The position numbers and the translations under genes were made by a program. Of a DNA stretch of 14,096 nucleotides, positions 8,428 through 14,096 are shown piece after piece (the stretch's first letter is position 1; the number at the start of each line of letters is the position of its first letter). Where the stretch lies: contig CAJUFU010000073.1 in the NCBI GenBank assembly GCA_910585555.1, positions 1 through 14,096 on the forward strand, written 5' to 3'. The notes beneath the pieces were generated by a model. That model saw only the letters and a list, made by a program, of their open reading frames with translations, searched no databases and was not told the DNA's origin. The stretch is from an uncultured Lachnospiraceae bacterium (GTDB taxonomy: Bacteria > Bacillota > Clostridia > Lachnospirales > Lachnospiraceae).

Positions 8428-8428
8428 T

Positions 8429-8557
8429 AATTTATGAATTTTTGTGAACCAACTTTTTTGACTCCTTTCCGGAGGCATTGCATCTTTCATGTTTGCCAGT
8501 AATTCCCTTTGCGTCCTTTATCAGCATACTGCGGTTACAAGTCAAGGCTATAAATTC
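8429..8557. other. Gap between the permease gene and the uvrB control region
   Basis: No supported gene. On the minus strand a 31-codon frame (8432-8527, MLIKDAKGITGKHERC...) lacks a ribosome binding site and has no recognised relative. It could be the tail of a lost gene. CTCC-TTTCC-GGAG forms a weak hairpin near 8462-8474. CTATAAAT occurs twice at 10-bp period (8548-8565), overlapping the permease stop. Base composition rises here from the AT-rich cassette towards that of the uvr genes, which marks the cassette edge. Confidence 0.35.
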
Positions 8558-9289
8558 CTATAAATCTTGTGTGCTAAATTCCAAAATTGCTAGAAGAATT
8601 CCAAGCAGTCCAGAACATAGTATTGAAGCTATACATATATATAAGTGTTGACTATTTGCTGGCAGCGTTGCAGATATTTGTATAGCAAGCCACGGAACAA
8701 AACATGCTGCCGGAAGCAATTCTTCCGATACTTGAGAACCAGCACATTGTAATAATACGAAAAATAATACAGACAGCATAGTTGGATAAAACAAAGTCCG
8801 CTGCCTTATAGCAATCCAAATGATTGGTAAAAACGCAATATAACTCAAAAGACCAATTTGTGTAAACAACTGTATTGTAAAACAAATAGCAGAAGATGTA
8901 ACTTGTGAATGAAATAAAATTAATGAACCTAAGATTGTCAAGCATTCAGTTACAACCATAACCACTGCATACCAAAAAAACCAAACGGTAATTTTGCTAA
9001 ATACAAAAACCTTTCTATTTACAGGTGCAGTAATAATATTGATAATTGTTTTTTCTCCATATTCTTTTTGCATTGACTGGGTTATAAAAAAGCCGCTCAT
9101 AATAGGCAAAACCAAATTTACTAACATGAAAACTGTCCGTATCCATTCATGATAATCAATTTTCATTTTATCAAGAAAGACAGCTTTTAAAACCAACAAG
9201 ACAGGAATACAAATGGTAAAGATAAAACCAATAAAAGCCATTTTATTTTTCTTTAATTTTAAAATTTCCGTTTGAAATGCATTATTCAA
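8558..9289 (-). CDS. ABC-2 type permease of a peptide-antibiotic export/immunity transporter
   Basis: Membrane subunit of an ABC exporter of the bacitracin/lantibiotic-immunity kind (BcrB, MutE or MutG-like). The 243 residues begin MNNAFQTEILKLKKNKMAF, the amphipathic start typical of these permeases. About six hydrophobic spans follow, near residues 17-34, 51-70, 98-122, 134-160, 166-185 and 215-236. The start is TTG (9287-9289) with GGAGG (9298-9302) 8 nt upstream, inside the end of the ATPase gene. The two genes overlap by 8 nt, so translation is probably coupled. The substrate is unknown; defence against a peptide that binds lipid II or undecaprenyl pyrophosphate is inferred from context. 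Lantibiotic systems usually have a second permease, and none follows here. The gene is markedly AT-rich. Confidence 0.82.
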   Translation of the reverse strand: MNNAFQTEILKLKKNKMAFIGFIFTICIPVLLVLKAVFLDKMKIDYHEWIRTVFMLVNLVLPIMSGFFITQSMQKEYGEKTIINIITAPVNRKVFVFSKITVWFFWYAVVMVVTECLTILGSLILFHSQVTSSAICFTIQLFTQIGLLSYIAFLPIIWIAIRQRTLFYPTMLSVLFFVLLQCAGSQVSEELLPAACFVPWLAIQISATLPANSQHLYICIASILCSGLLGILLAILEFSTQDL

Positions 9290-10207
9290 ATTTTACACCT
9301 CCAGTCAAAGAAGTAAAATAATCTTCTAATGATTCACGTTTACAAAATAATGATGATAAGCCCACCCCATGAGACACTAAACAATCTGCTATTTTCTCTG
9401 TACTTAAAGTTTCATCATAAATTTCGATACAGTTTTTATCTGTGACGGTATAATTTTTACATTTCATCACATTTTCTAATAATTGTGCGGCCTTAGTGAC
9501 AGAATCCACTTTAACTTCAATAAACTTTTTGTTCTTTTCTTCTAATTCATTCATAGATAATTCTTTCAATAAATGACCGTCATGTATTATCCCTATATCA
9601 TCTGCAAGTAAGGCAATTTCAGATAAAATATGACTTGAAATAACAATAGTTTTTCCTTGTTCGCAGCACAATGTCTGCAAGAATTTTCTGATTTCAACTA
9701 TGCCCACAGGGTCAAGCCCATTTGTCGGTTCATCTAATATTAAAATCTCTGGGTCATTCAATATGGCATTGGCAATTCCAAGTCGTTGTTTCATGCCTAA
9801 CGAATATGAAATAAAAGGTTTCTTATCCTTATAAGGAAGCCCAACCACTTCTAATACACTTTTTACAGCATTCTTTTTGATTGTTCCTCGTAACCTTGAA
9901 AATATTTCTAAATTTTCTGTCGCTGTTAAATAAGAATAAAAACTAGGTGCTTCTATAATAGAGCCTATCCGTGTATAAATACTTTTTTCATTTCCTTTTA
10001 GCTGCTCACCAAAAATTTCTATTTCTCCTGCCGAAATAGAAATAAGTCCAAGAACCATTTTCATTATGGTAGTCTTACCAGCTCCGTTTCTTCCCAGCAA
10101 GCCATATATGCGGCCTTTTTTTACATTCAAATTTATTTGCTCAACAACCTTGACATCTCCGTATTTTTTGTCAGCTGTTTTGTGGCAAGAATAATCTGAT
10201 TTTCCAT
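9282..10207 (-). CDS. ABC transporter ATP-binding protein, BcrA/MutF-like, with an apparent frameshift near its start
   Basis: Energising subunit paired with the downstream permease. The sequence shows Walker A GRNGAGKTT, Q-loop region, signature SLGMKQRLGIA, Walker B ILILDEPTNGLDP, the switch histidine in VISSH, and a C-terminal domain typical of BcrA-type ATPases. The natural start is the ATG at 10205-10207 (GGAGG at 10212-10216, 4 nt upstream), giving MENQIILATKQLTK. The frame then breaks in an A6 tract (10164-10169). With one more A it would read LTKKYGDVKVVEQINL and give 308 residues, the usual length. Read without correction, the conserved part is in a frame open from an ATG at 10379, which adds an N-terminus unlike any ABC ATPase. 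It could be a real mutation, a sequence error, or slippage. Family assignment is secure. Confidence 0.85.
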
Positions 10208-10218
10208 TTTTCCTCCCA

Positions 10219-10376
10219 TTCCGAAGCATTCTATGCTGAGGAACGCGAGCAGAATATGGAGTTTTCCGAAGGAATACTCCCATTCTCCTCTGCAATCCTG
10301 GGAATTTGTGATGCTTCTGCACAAATTCCGACTGAACTTGTTCAGTCAGTTGAACTAAATTGCTCTTCAGAGAATT
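10219..10376 (-). promoter_or_regulatory. Structured leader of the ABC transporter operon: five consecutive inverted repeats
   Basis: Five stems follow one another in the leader. In mRNA order they are: AATT/AATT enclosing CTCT/AGAG (10358-10376); GACTGAAC-TT-GTTCAGTC (10330-10347); a 10-bp stem GGAATTTGTG/CACAAATTCC with a 9-nt loop (10301-10329); TGGAGT/ACTCC with an inner TTCC/GGAA (about 10251-10285); and TTCC-GA-AGCAT-TCT-ATGCT-GA-GGAA (10219-10243). The last abuts the GGAGG of the ATPase gene. The block is less AT-rich than the genes either side. It has no recognised riboswitch class. A cis-acting RNA controlling transporter translation or termination is inferred. An inserted palindromic repeat is the alternative. 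Confidence 0.55.
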
Positions 10377-10404
10377 CATTCAATCTTCTGCCTCTTTCTT
10401 TACA

Positions 10405-10437
10405 ATTAAATCACATAAACCTTGCCAAAACCTTGCC
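10405..10437 (-). promoter_or_regulatory. Response-regulator direct repeat and promoter of the ABC transporter genes
   Basis: On the plus strand AAACCTTGCC occurs at 10417-10426 and again at 10428-10437, a perfect 10-bp direct repeat at 11-bp period (GGCAAGGTTT on the minus strand). A -10-like TTTAAT (10405-10410) stands 6 bp downstream, so the repeat occupies the -35 place where no good hexamer exists. This is the usual layout of an OmpR-family activator site. It lies 4 bp after the kinase stop codon, directly downstream of the two-component genes. Confidence 0.65.
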
Positions 10438-10441
10438 GTAA

Positions 10442-11356
10442 TTATGCTTTATTCTTGTTTTTTGAAAATCTTAATATAAAAGTTGTTCCTTTTCCATTGC
10501 TGCTGATTACATTAATTGTTCCATTAAGTGCAATCGTCAATTCTTTTGTAATTGCTAATCCCAAGCCATTGCTATTTTCTGCACGTGAAGTATCACATTT
10601 GTATAAACGGTCAAATATAAGCGGTAAATCTTTTTCGTCTATTCCAACACCATTATCAGAGATTATTATTTGCACTTCGCTTATCTCCTCAGTAACCTGT
10701 ACCACAAGCTTGTTTGCATGACTATGTTTAAATATATTTGCCAACAAATTATTGATAATTCTATCATAAGCATTTTTATCAATCAGAATAAATAGCGCTT
10801 TTTCTGGAATATCAAAATAAAAATCAATATTATTTTCCTCAAATTTCATTATCCAATCGGCAAGAACCAGCCGTGTTAGTTCACAAATATTTTCCTTTTT
10901 TAAATCATAAGTCCACTCTCCAGACTCTAGTTTTAACCATTCAAACAAAGACTGAATATAGGTACTCAAGTTTAAAGCCTTTTCTTTAGCAATTTGTATA
11001 AATTTCAGTTGTTCCTCATAACTCAAAGTATCCTTTTCTAACACCTCTAAATACCCTATAAGAGTAGATAATGGTGTACGAATATCATGGGATAGGCTGG
11101 TAACCAATTTTTTATACGCTTTCTCTGCTTTATTAAATTCTGCCAATTTATTTTTATCCTTGATTACGATTTCATTGATTTTATAAACAAGACTACCTAT
11201 TTCTGAATTTTCATCAACAATCAATCGTCTGTCTAAATTTCCAGAATAAATATCATCAAGAATTTTAACAATTTCTTGTATTTTTTTCTTGTTTGATAAA
11301 TTATGGTGAAGCAGTAAGATAATAATAAAGCAGAGAAATATCAATTGATAAATCAT
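10442..11356 (-). CDS. Sensor histidine kinase with a short membrane sensor
   Basis: Membrane kinase that senses a signal and phosphorylates the response regulator encoded just upstream. The 304 residues have one hydrophobic segment (about residues 2-18) and almost no extracellular domain. A HAMP-like linker (DDIYSGNLDRRL) follows, then the H-box SLSHDIRTPL with H90, N-box NNLLANIFKHS, G1 DNGVGID, F-box FDRLYK and G2 NGLGLAI. Kinases with such small sensors often take their signal from the membrane or from a transporter. The ATG at 11354-11356 was chosen because GGAGG (11364-11368) is 7 nt away; the in-frame TTG at 11360-11362 is only 1 nt from it. The start is 2 nt after the likely true stop of the regulator gene. 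The stop TAA (10442-10444) is beside the transporter operator. Confidence 0.93.
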   Translation of the reverse strand: MIYQLIFLCFIIILLLHHNLSNKKKIQEIVKILDDIYSGNLDRRLIVDENSEIGSLVYKINEIVIKDKNKLAEFNKAEKAYKKLVTSLSHDIRTPLSTLIGYLEVLEKDTLSYEEQLKFIQIAKEKALNLSTYIQSLFEWLKLESGEWTYDLKKENICELTRLVLADWIMKFEENNIDFYFDIPEKALFILIDKNAYDRIINNLLANIFKHSHANKLVVQVTEEISEVQIIISDNGVGIDEKDLPLIFDRLYKCDTSRAENSNGLGLAITKELTIALNGTINVISSNGKGTTFILRFSKNKNKA

Positions 11357-11358
11357 AA

Positions 11359-12046
11359 TCAAACCTCCAGACTGAAACGATAACCTATCCCGTGAACAGT
11401 TTGAATATAATCTATATGAAGTTTTTCATTTTTTTTTACGCAGTTTGCTAACAAATGACATAATATTCCTATCATCATAAGAATAATCATTATTCCAAAC
11501 GTGCGTATAAATTTGTTCCTTTGTCAATACCTTTCCTTGATTAGACGCAAGAAAATATAATAAATCAAATTCTTTAGCTGTTAAGTATATGGGAATATTA
11601 TTGATTAGTACAGACCTTAACGATACATCTATATCCAATCCTTTAAAACTCAAGATTATTTTCTCCTCTGCACTATTGTTAAATACTGTAAACCTTCGGA
11701 TAAGAGATTGCACCCTGGCAATAAATTCAGCTATTAAAAATGGTTTCGTCAAATAATCATCAGCACCTAATCTCAATCCAGATACTTTATCAATTTCAGA
11801 ATCTTTTGCAGTCAACATTAAAACGGGAACATTATTTAACTTTCTTATTTCAGTCAAGACATCATATCCATTCATGACGGGCAGCATAATGTCCAGAATT
11901 ACAAGATGATAATTTCGTGTTTTGAAAGCATCAAGACCTGTTTGTCCATCATGGCATACAATAATATTAAAACTTTCTTTTTTGAGCTCACGCTCTAACA
12001 AACCGCATAAATCCTTATCATCATCAATAATTAGAATATTTTTCAT
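11359..12046 (-). CDS. OmpR/PhoB-family response regulator, frame broken in an A9 tract near the 3' end
   Basis: DNA-binding regulator partnered with the adjacent kinase. The receiver domain has acidic residues D8-D10, phospho-acceptor D52 (LVILDIMLPVMNG), T79 and K101 (DYLTKPF). The winged-helix domain runs from about residue 130 (LTAKEFDLLYFLASNQGKVLTKEQIY). As read, the protein stops after 206 residues with LRKKK at 11426-11428. The stop follows nine A (11429-11437 on the minus strand). With eight A the frame would continue as NEKLHIDYIQTVHGIGYRF, the expected wing, and end at TGA 11359-11361, giving 228 residues, the normal size. The ATG at 12044-12046 has GGAG 10 nt upstream. The truncated form should bind DNA poorly. 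It could be a mutation, a sequencing error, or a slippage site. Confidence 0.9.
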
Positions 12047-12126
12047 GCCTATTCAACTCCATCTATTTTTTATTTATCTTATATCTTCCATCAGCAGGCT
12101 TTAAGGCATTTTTAAGAATTAGCCAT

Positions 12127-12155
12127 ATTATATCCGTTCAAATGAATAATACCAA
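12127..12155 (-). promoter_or_regulatory. Promoter of the two-component operon
   Basis: TTGGTA (12150-12155), a 17-bp spacer and a perfect TATAAT (12127-12132) on the minus strand, 80 nt before the response-regulator ATG. The small palindrome ACAAT-TAA-ATTGT (12155-12167) touches its upstream edge. Inferred from consensus. Confidence 0.55.
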
Positions 12156-12182
12156 CAATTAAATTGTAAATCATTATTCTCT

Positions 12183-12211
12183 AAAAGAAAACAGCAGAGA
12201 TTTCTCCCTGC
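12183..12211 (-). terminator. Possible terminator upstream of the two-component operon
   Basis: On the minus strand GCAGGGAGA and TCTCTGC form an imperfect stem (12203-12211 with 12194-12200), followed by TGTTTTCTTTT. The stem is short and has a GG bulge, so it is weak. It would separate the three-gene group at 12393-14026 from the cassette. CCTTGCC at 12215-12221 resembles the core of the transporter operator. Confidence 0.3.
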
Positions 12212-12392
12212 CGTCCTTGCCTTATGCAAAAATTATTTCCTCGTTTATAATCTCCCTCGCACAAGCCATTATGTTATTGAACCGTCCTGTCCATTCTAAT
12301 GCATTTTCTTCCTTTAGTTATAGCTGTTCCCTATGTAGTGTTAATATTATAGGTGTTTTCACCTAATCTGATTCATCACTTTACCAATGCTG

Positions 12393-13082
12393 TCATGAAA
12401 TTTTTCCTCCTGTAAGCCGGTCAAACTCTGCGTTCTGCCCATGCATCCCAATCCTGCAGGGAATCCATTCCACCGGTTCCCCTTTTCCCTGTATCTGACG
12501 CATAAAGCCCTCTACTTCTGAAAATGCATTGCCCAACAGTCCCACATCATTGAATCTTACATCCGGCAATTCTTTCTGCAGAGAATTGCACAGAAAAGAA
12601 TGAAAGCCACCAATATCCCAACCCAAAATATCATTTCCCAGGCATGGGCTGTTATCGTTTTCACCATTCATCAAGGCATGGCTGTTGCTGCCCTTCAACT
12701 CATCCAGCAGGATTTTATAATACTCCATGGTTGTAGAAATACTTACCACACAACATGGGAGCGCCTGACAGAATTTCTCATAAAAGTATCCTGCATCTGA
12801 TAATTTCAAAAACCTGCAATCCACATCCAGCCTTTGGGCATCGAAAAGGCAGTTTGCCGTTTCTGAAAACTCCCTGTACTGTTCTCCGTCAAGCCGCAGC
12901 TTCTCCTGATATTCCCGTGCCTCCCCTTTAAGCCATCCGCCCATAAAACATTCACCTCTGGGATGCTGCTCTCCTATACAGCCACTAACAGACAGGATTT
13001 GCCTGCTAATCCCCTGCAGCCACCCAGGAGTATCGTTTATTTCGCATATATAATATCCAATTACTTTAAAACGGTCTTTCAT
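12393..13082 (-). CDS. Uncharacterised protein, 229 residues
   Basis: Not recognised. It is a soluble, mildly acidic protein without signal peptide or membrane span, beginning MKDRFKVIGYYICEINDTPGW. Notable are many cysteines (CIGE, CFMGG, CLFD, CRF, CQALPCC, CLGN, FLCNSL, CRIGM), a segment CLGNDILGWDIGGFHSFLC near residues 146-164, and EPVEWIPCRIGM near the C-terminus. No catalytic motif was identified. The ATG at 13080-13082 follows AGGAAAGG about 12 nt upstream, a long spacing. It lies 9 nt after the stop of the 59-residue gene and seems to be last in a three-gene operon. Its size, acidity and position would suit an immunity-type protein, but this is only a guess. Confidence 0.7.
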   Translation of the reverse strand: MKDRFKVIGYYICEINDTPGWLQGISRQILSVSGCIGEQHPRGECFMGGWLKGEAREYQEKLRLDGEQYREFSETANCLFDAQRLDVDCRFLKLSDAGYFYEKFCQALPCCVVSISTTMEYYKILLDELKGSNSHALMNGENDNSPCLGNDILGWDIGGFHSFLCNSLQKELPDVRFNDVGLLGNAFSEVEGFMRQIQGKGEPVEWIPCRIGMHGQNAEFDRLTGGKIS

Positions 13083-13091
13083 TCTTTCTTT

Positions 13092-13271
13092 TTACCTTTC
13101 CTGATGATGCCCTGGAAAGCTGCCATCGCAGTAGACACAAAGCGCGCCGGCAGTTCCTTTGGAGCGCAGACCAGACTTTCTGTTTCTCGCTCTCTTCATC
13201 CAGGCTCGCAGGTTCGGATTCCGGAATGCCCTGCGTACCTTGTCAAGCTGCACTTTTTTCTCTTCCATCAT
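13092..13271 (-). CDS. Small basic protein, 59 residues, unknown function
   Basis: Not recognised. The product starts MMEEKKVQLDKVRRAF, is rich in lysine and arginine (RAWMKRARNRKSGLRSKG) and ends with CVYCDGSFPGHHQER, which holds a CxxC pair followed by two histidines, a possible metal site. The ATG at 13269-13271 has AGAGG (13280-13284) 8 nt upstream, overlapping the stop codon of the preceding gene. A longer frame to an ATG at 13343 would overlap that gene by 60 nt and lacks such a site, so the short form was chosen. The tight spacing (11 nt before, 9 nt after) argues for a real operon member. Confidence 0.55.
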   Translation of the reverse strand: MMEEKKVQLDKVRRAFRNPNLRAWMKRARNRKSGLRSKGTAGALCVYCDGSFPGHHQER

Positions 13272-13282
13272 TACAGTTTCCT

Positions 13283-14026
13283 CTATTCCAAATTCCTTTC
13301 CGTCTTCTTTGCCAGACCGTGGTAATACCGCATGAACCGGCATACCTCCTCATATGTCTCTCGAATCCTATCCCGGCGTTTTTCAGCATCCGGAATCTCC
13401 TTTGTCCCAAGAAACAACTGTGCATTGCGGTACATCACCGCCATGGCGTCTCTCGGATCATTGCAGGCATTGGGGAACCCCTTTAAACGTTCTTTCATAT
13501 AATCTGAATTGTGTCCCACGCATTTTTCCAGGCGTGCATATCCTTCCGTTTCCTTTCCGTTCAGCAAATCCCACACGCCAAACAGATAGTCGTCCGCCCT
13601 CCAGGGATCTTCCTTTCCTCCTTGATCCAAGTTCCACATGGGCCTACCGGTTCTTGGATCTTTTGGACCTGTCCTGGTAGCCTTCAGATAATCCCGGCGT
13701 TCCTCTGCGAGATATGTCTCCAAACTGTCGATCTTCTGCCACTCCGGCAACACGCCATCCGCCAGGTATATCAGGATATCATCAAATTTTCTGTTGATAC
13801 GCTCCACCATGGCAACATCCACAGCCTCCATGCCATACTGAATCACGCCCCAGTCTCTCTGCATCCTTTGGAAATTCTCCCCCTGGCTGATGTGTCCCGG
13901 CAGGCCTAAAATCCCGTACTGTATGGCATATAAGGGGCAAAAATAACAGAACATCGCCTCGTATCCGCCGCCCCTAAAATAGCCGATAAACTGGATGCGG
14001 GTTACCAGGCCGTTCTTCTCCCGCAC
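13283..14026 (-). CDS. Uncharacterised protein, about 247 residues, start uncertain, possibly 5'-truncated
   Basis: Not recognised. It is a soluble protein with a possible hydrophobic patch near the start (FCYFCPLYAIQYGILGL), a CxxC, charged helices (ERINRKFDDILIYLADG, SLETYLAEERRDYL), a proline/glycine linker (TRTGPKDPRTGRPMWNLD) and a C-terminal charged region (RRDRIRETYEEVCRFMRYYHGL). The only upstream start is GTG at 14024-14026, with no ribosome binding site. The frame opens after a TAA at 14048-14050 and could include a few more residues (AGPKTFV). An internal ATG at 13952-13954 is the alternative. It is the first gene of the three-gene group and ends 11 nt before the 59-residue gene. 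The missing start signal suggests a fragment of a larger protein, for example a displaced toxin module, but that is inference. Confidence 0.6.
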   Translation of the reverse strand: MREKNGLVTRIQFIGYFRGGGYEAMFCYFCPLYAIQYGILGLPGHISQGENFQRMQRDWGVIQYGMEAVDVAMVERINRKFDDILIYLADGVLPEWQKIDSLETYLAEERRDYLKATRTGPKDPRTGRPMWNLDQGGKEDPWRADDYLFGVWDLLNGKETEGYARLEKCVGHNSDYMKERLKGFPNACNDPRDAMAVMYRNAQLFLGTKEIPDAEKRRDRIRETYEEVCRFMRYYHGLAKKTERNLE

Positions 14027-14071
14027 AAAGGTTTTGGGGCCTGCTTTTTAGTACCATATAAGTGTAAGAGA

Positions 14072-14094
14072 TAAAGCATTTCATCAGTGCTTTA
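14072..14094. repeat. Inverted repeat at the right edge
   Basis: TAAAGCA (14072-14078) and TGCTTTA (14088-14094) form a 7-bp stem with a 9-nt loop, about 45 nt upstream of the GTG at 14026. It may be a hairpin or operator. The window ends too soon to judge. Confidence 0.35.
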
Positions 14095-14096
14095 CC

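Larger units (their letters stand above)
12047..12392. other. 346-bp AT-rich gap between the response regulator and the hypothetical operon
   Basis: No supported gene. It holds the two-component promoter, a weak terminator candidate, a perfect inverted repeat TAGGTG-TTTT-CACCTA (12350-12365) next to a minus-strand TATAAT (12346-12351) without a clear -35, and a 15-codon frame beginning MACAREIINEE that is too short to support. The stretch just after the preceding stop codon (12372-12385, TTCATCACTTTACC) resembles 14080-14096. Confidence 0.4.

Noticed and set aside
8432..8527. 31-codon minus-strand frame downstream of the permease
   Set aside because: No ribosome binding site, no recognised relative and too short; it could be a gene remnant but cannot be supported.
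10330..10347. GAAC-TT-GTTC core in the leader considered as a second LexA box
   Set aside because: The spacer is 2 bp, not the 4 bp LexA needs; it fits better as one of the leader hairpins.
8430..12400. Flanking direct repeats or att sites around the AT-rich cassette
   Set aside because: Comparison by eye found only 7-base matches, which are expected by chance; no integrase or transposase is present.
1..14096. CRISPR arrays, tRNA or rRNA genes
   Set aside because: No regularly spaced repeats of CRISPR length and no recognisable tRNA or rRNA sequence were seen.

Overview
The window looks like chromosomal DNA of an anaerobic Firmicute, most likely a clostridium of the Lachnospiraceae type. 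This is inferred from the MreB, UvrA and UvrB sequences, the strong GGAGG ribosome binding sites, the TATAAT promoters, a Gram-positive LexA box, and a gene for the clostridial 'ABC-class ATPase' family (COG3044). No 16S rRNA or other direct taxonomic marker is present.

Left part (1-3267): the N-terminal half of mreB (minus) runs off the left edge. Upstream of it is a PAP2-family lipid phosphatase gene (minus) with its own terminator. Divergent from that gene is a COG3044 ATPase gene (plus), whose promoter shows that translation starts at 1468 rather than at the first ATG. A 13-bp perfect stem separates this gene from the convergent uvrA.

Middle (3268-8428): the nucleotide excision repair genes uvrB and uvrA (minus, in that order). 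A perfect GAAC-N4-GTTC LexA/DinR box lies just upstream of the uvrB promoter, so SOS control is expected. An 86-bp element with 9-bp inverted ends sits between the two genes.

AT-rich accessory block (about 8550-12150, minus): a response regulator, a short sensor kinase, a BcrA/MutF-like ABC ATPase and an ABC-2 permease. This is the usual layout of a peptide-antibiotic (bacitracin or lantibiotic type) sensing and export cassette. Two items stand out. A tandem 10-bp repeat at 11-bp period lies at the -35 position of the transporter promoter and is a likely response-regulator site. Between that promoter and the ATPase gene is a leader of about 190 nt made almost entirely of five consecutive inverted repeats. 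The response regulator and the ATPase genes each carry an apparent one-base frameshift in an A-tract (A9 and A6), so the cassette may be decaying, may depend on slippage, or may contain sequence errors.

Right part (12393-14096, minus): three closely spaced unrecognised genes of 247, 59 and 229 residues. They look like one operon and have richer base composition than the AT-rich block. The first has no good start signal and may be a fragment.
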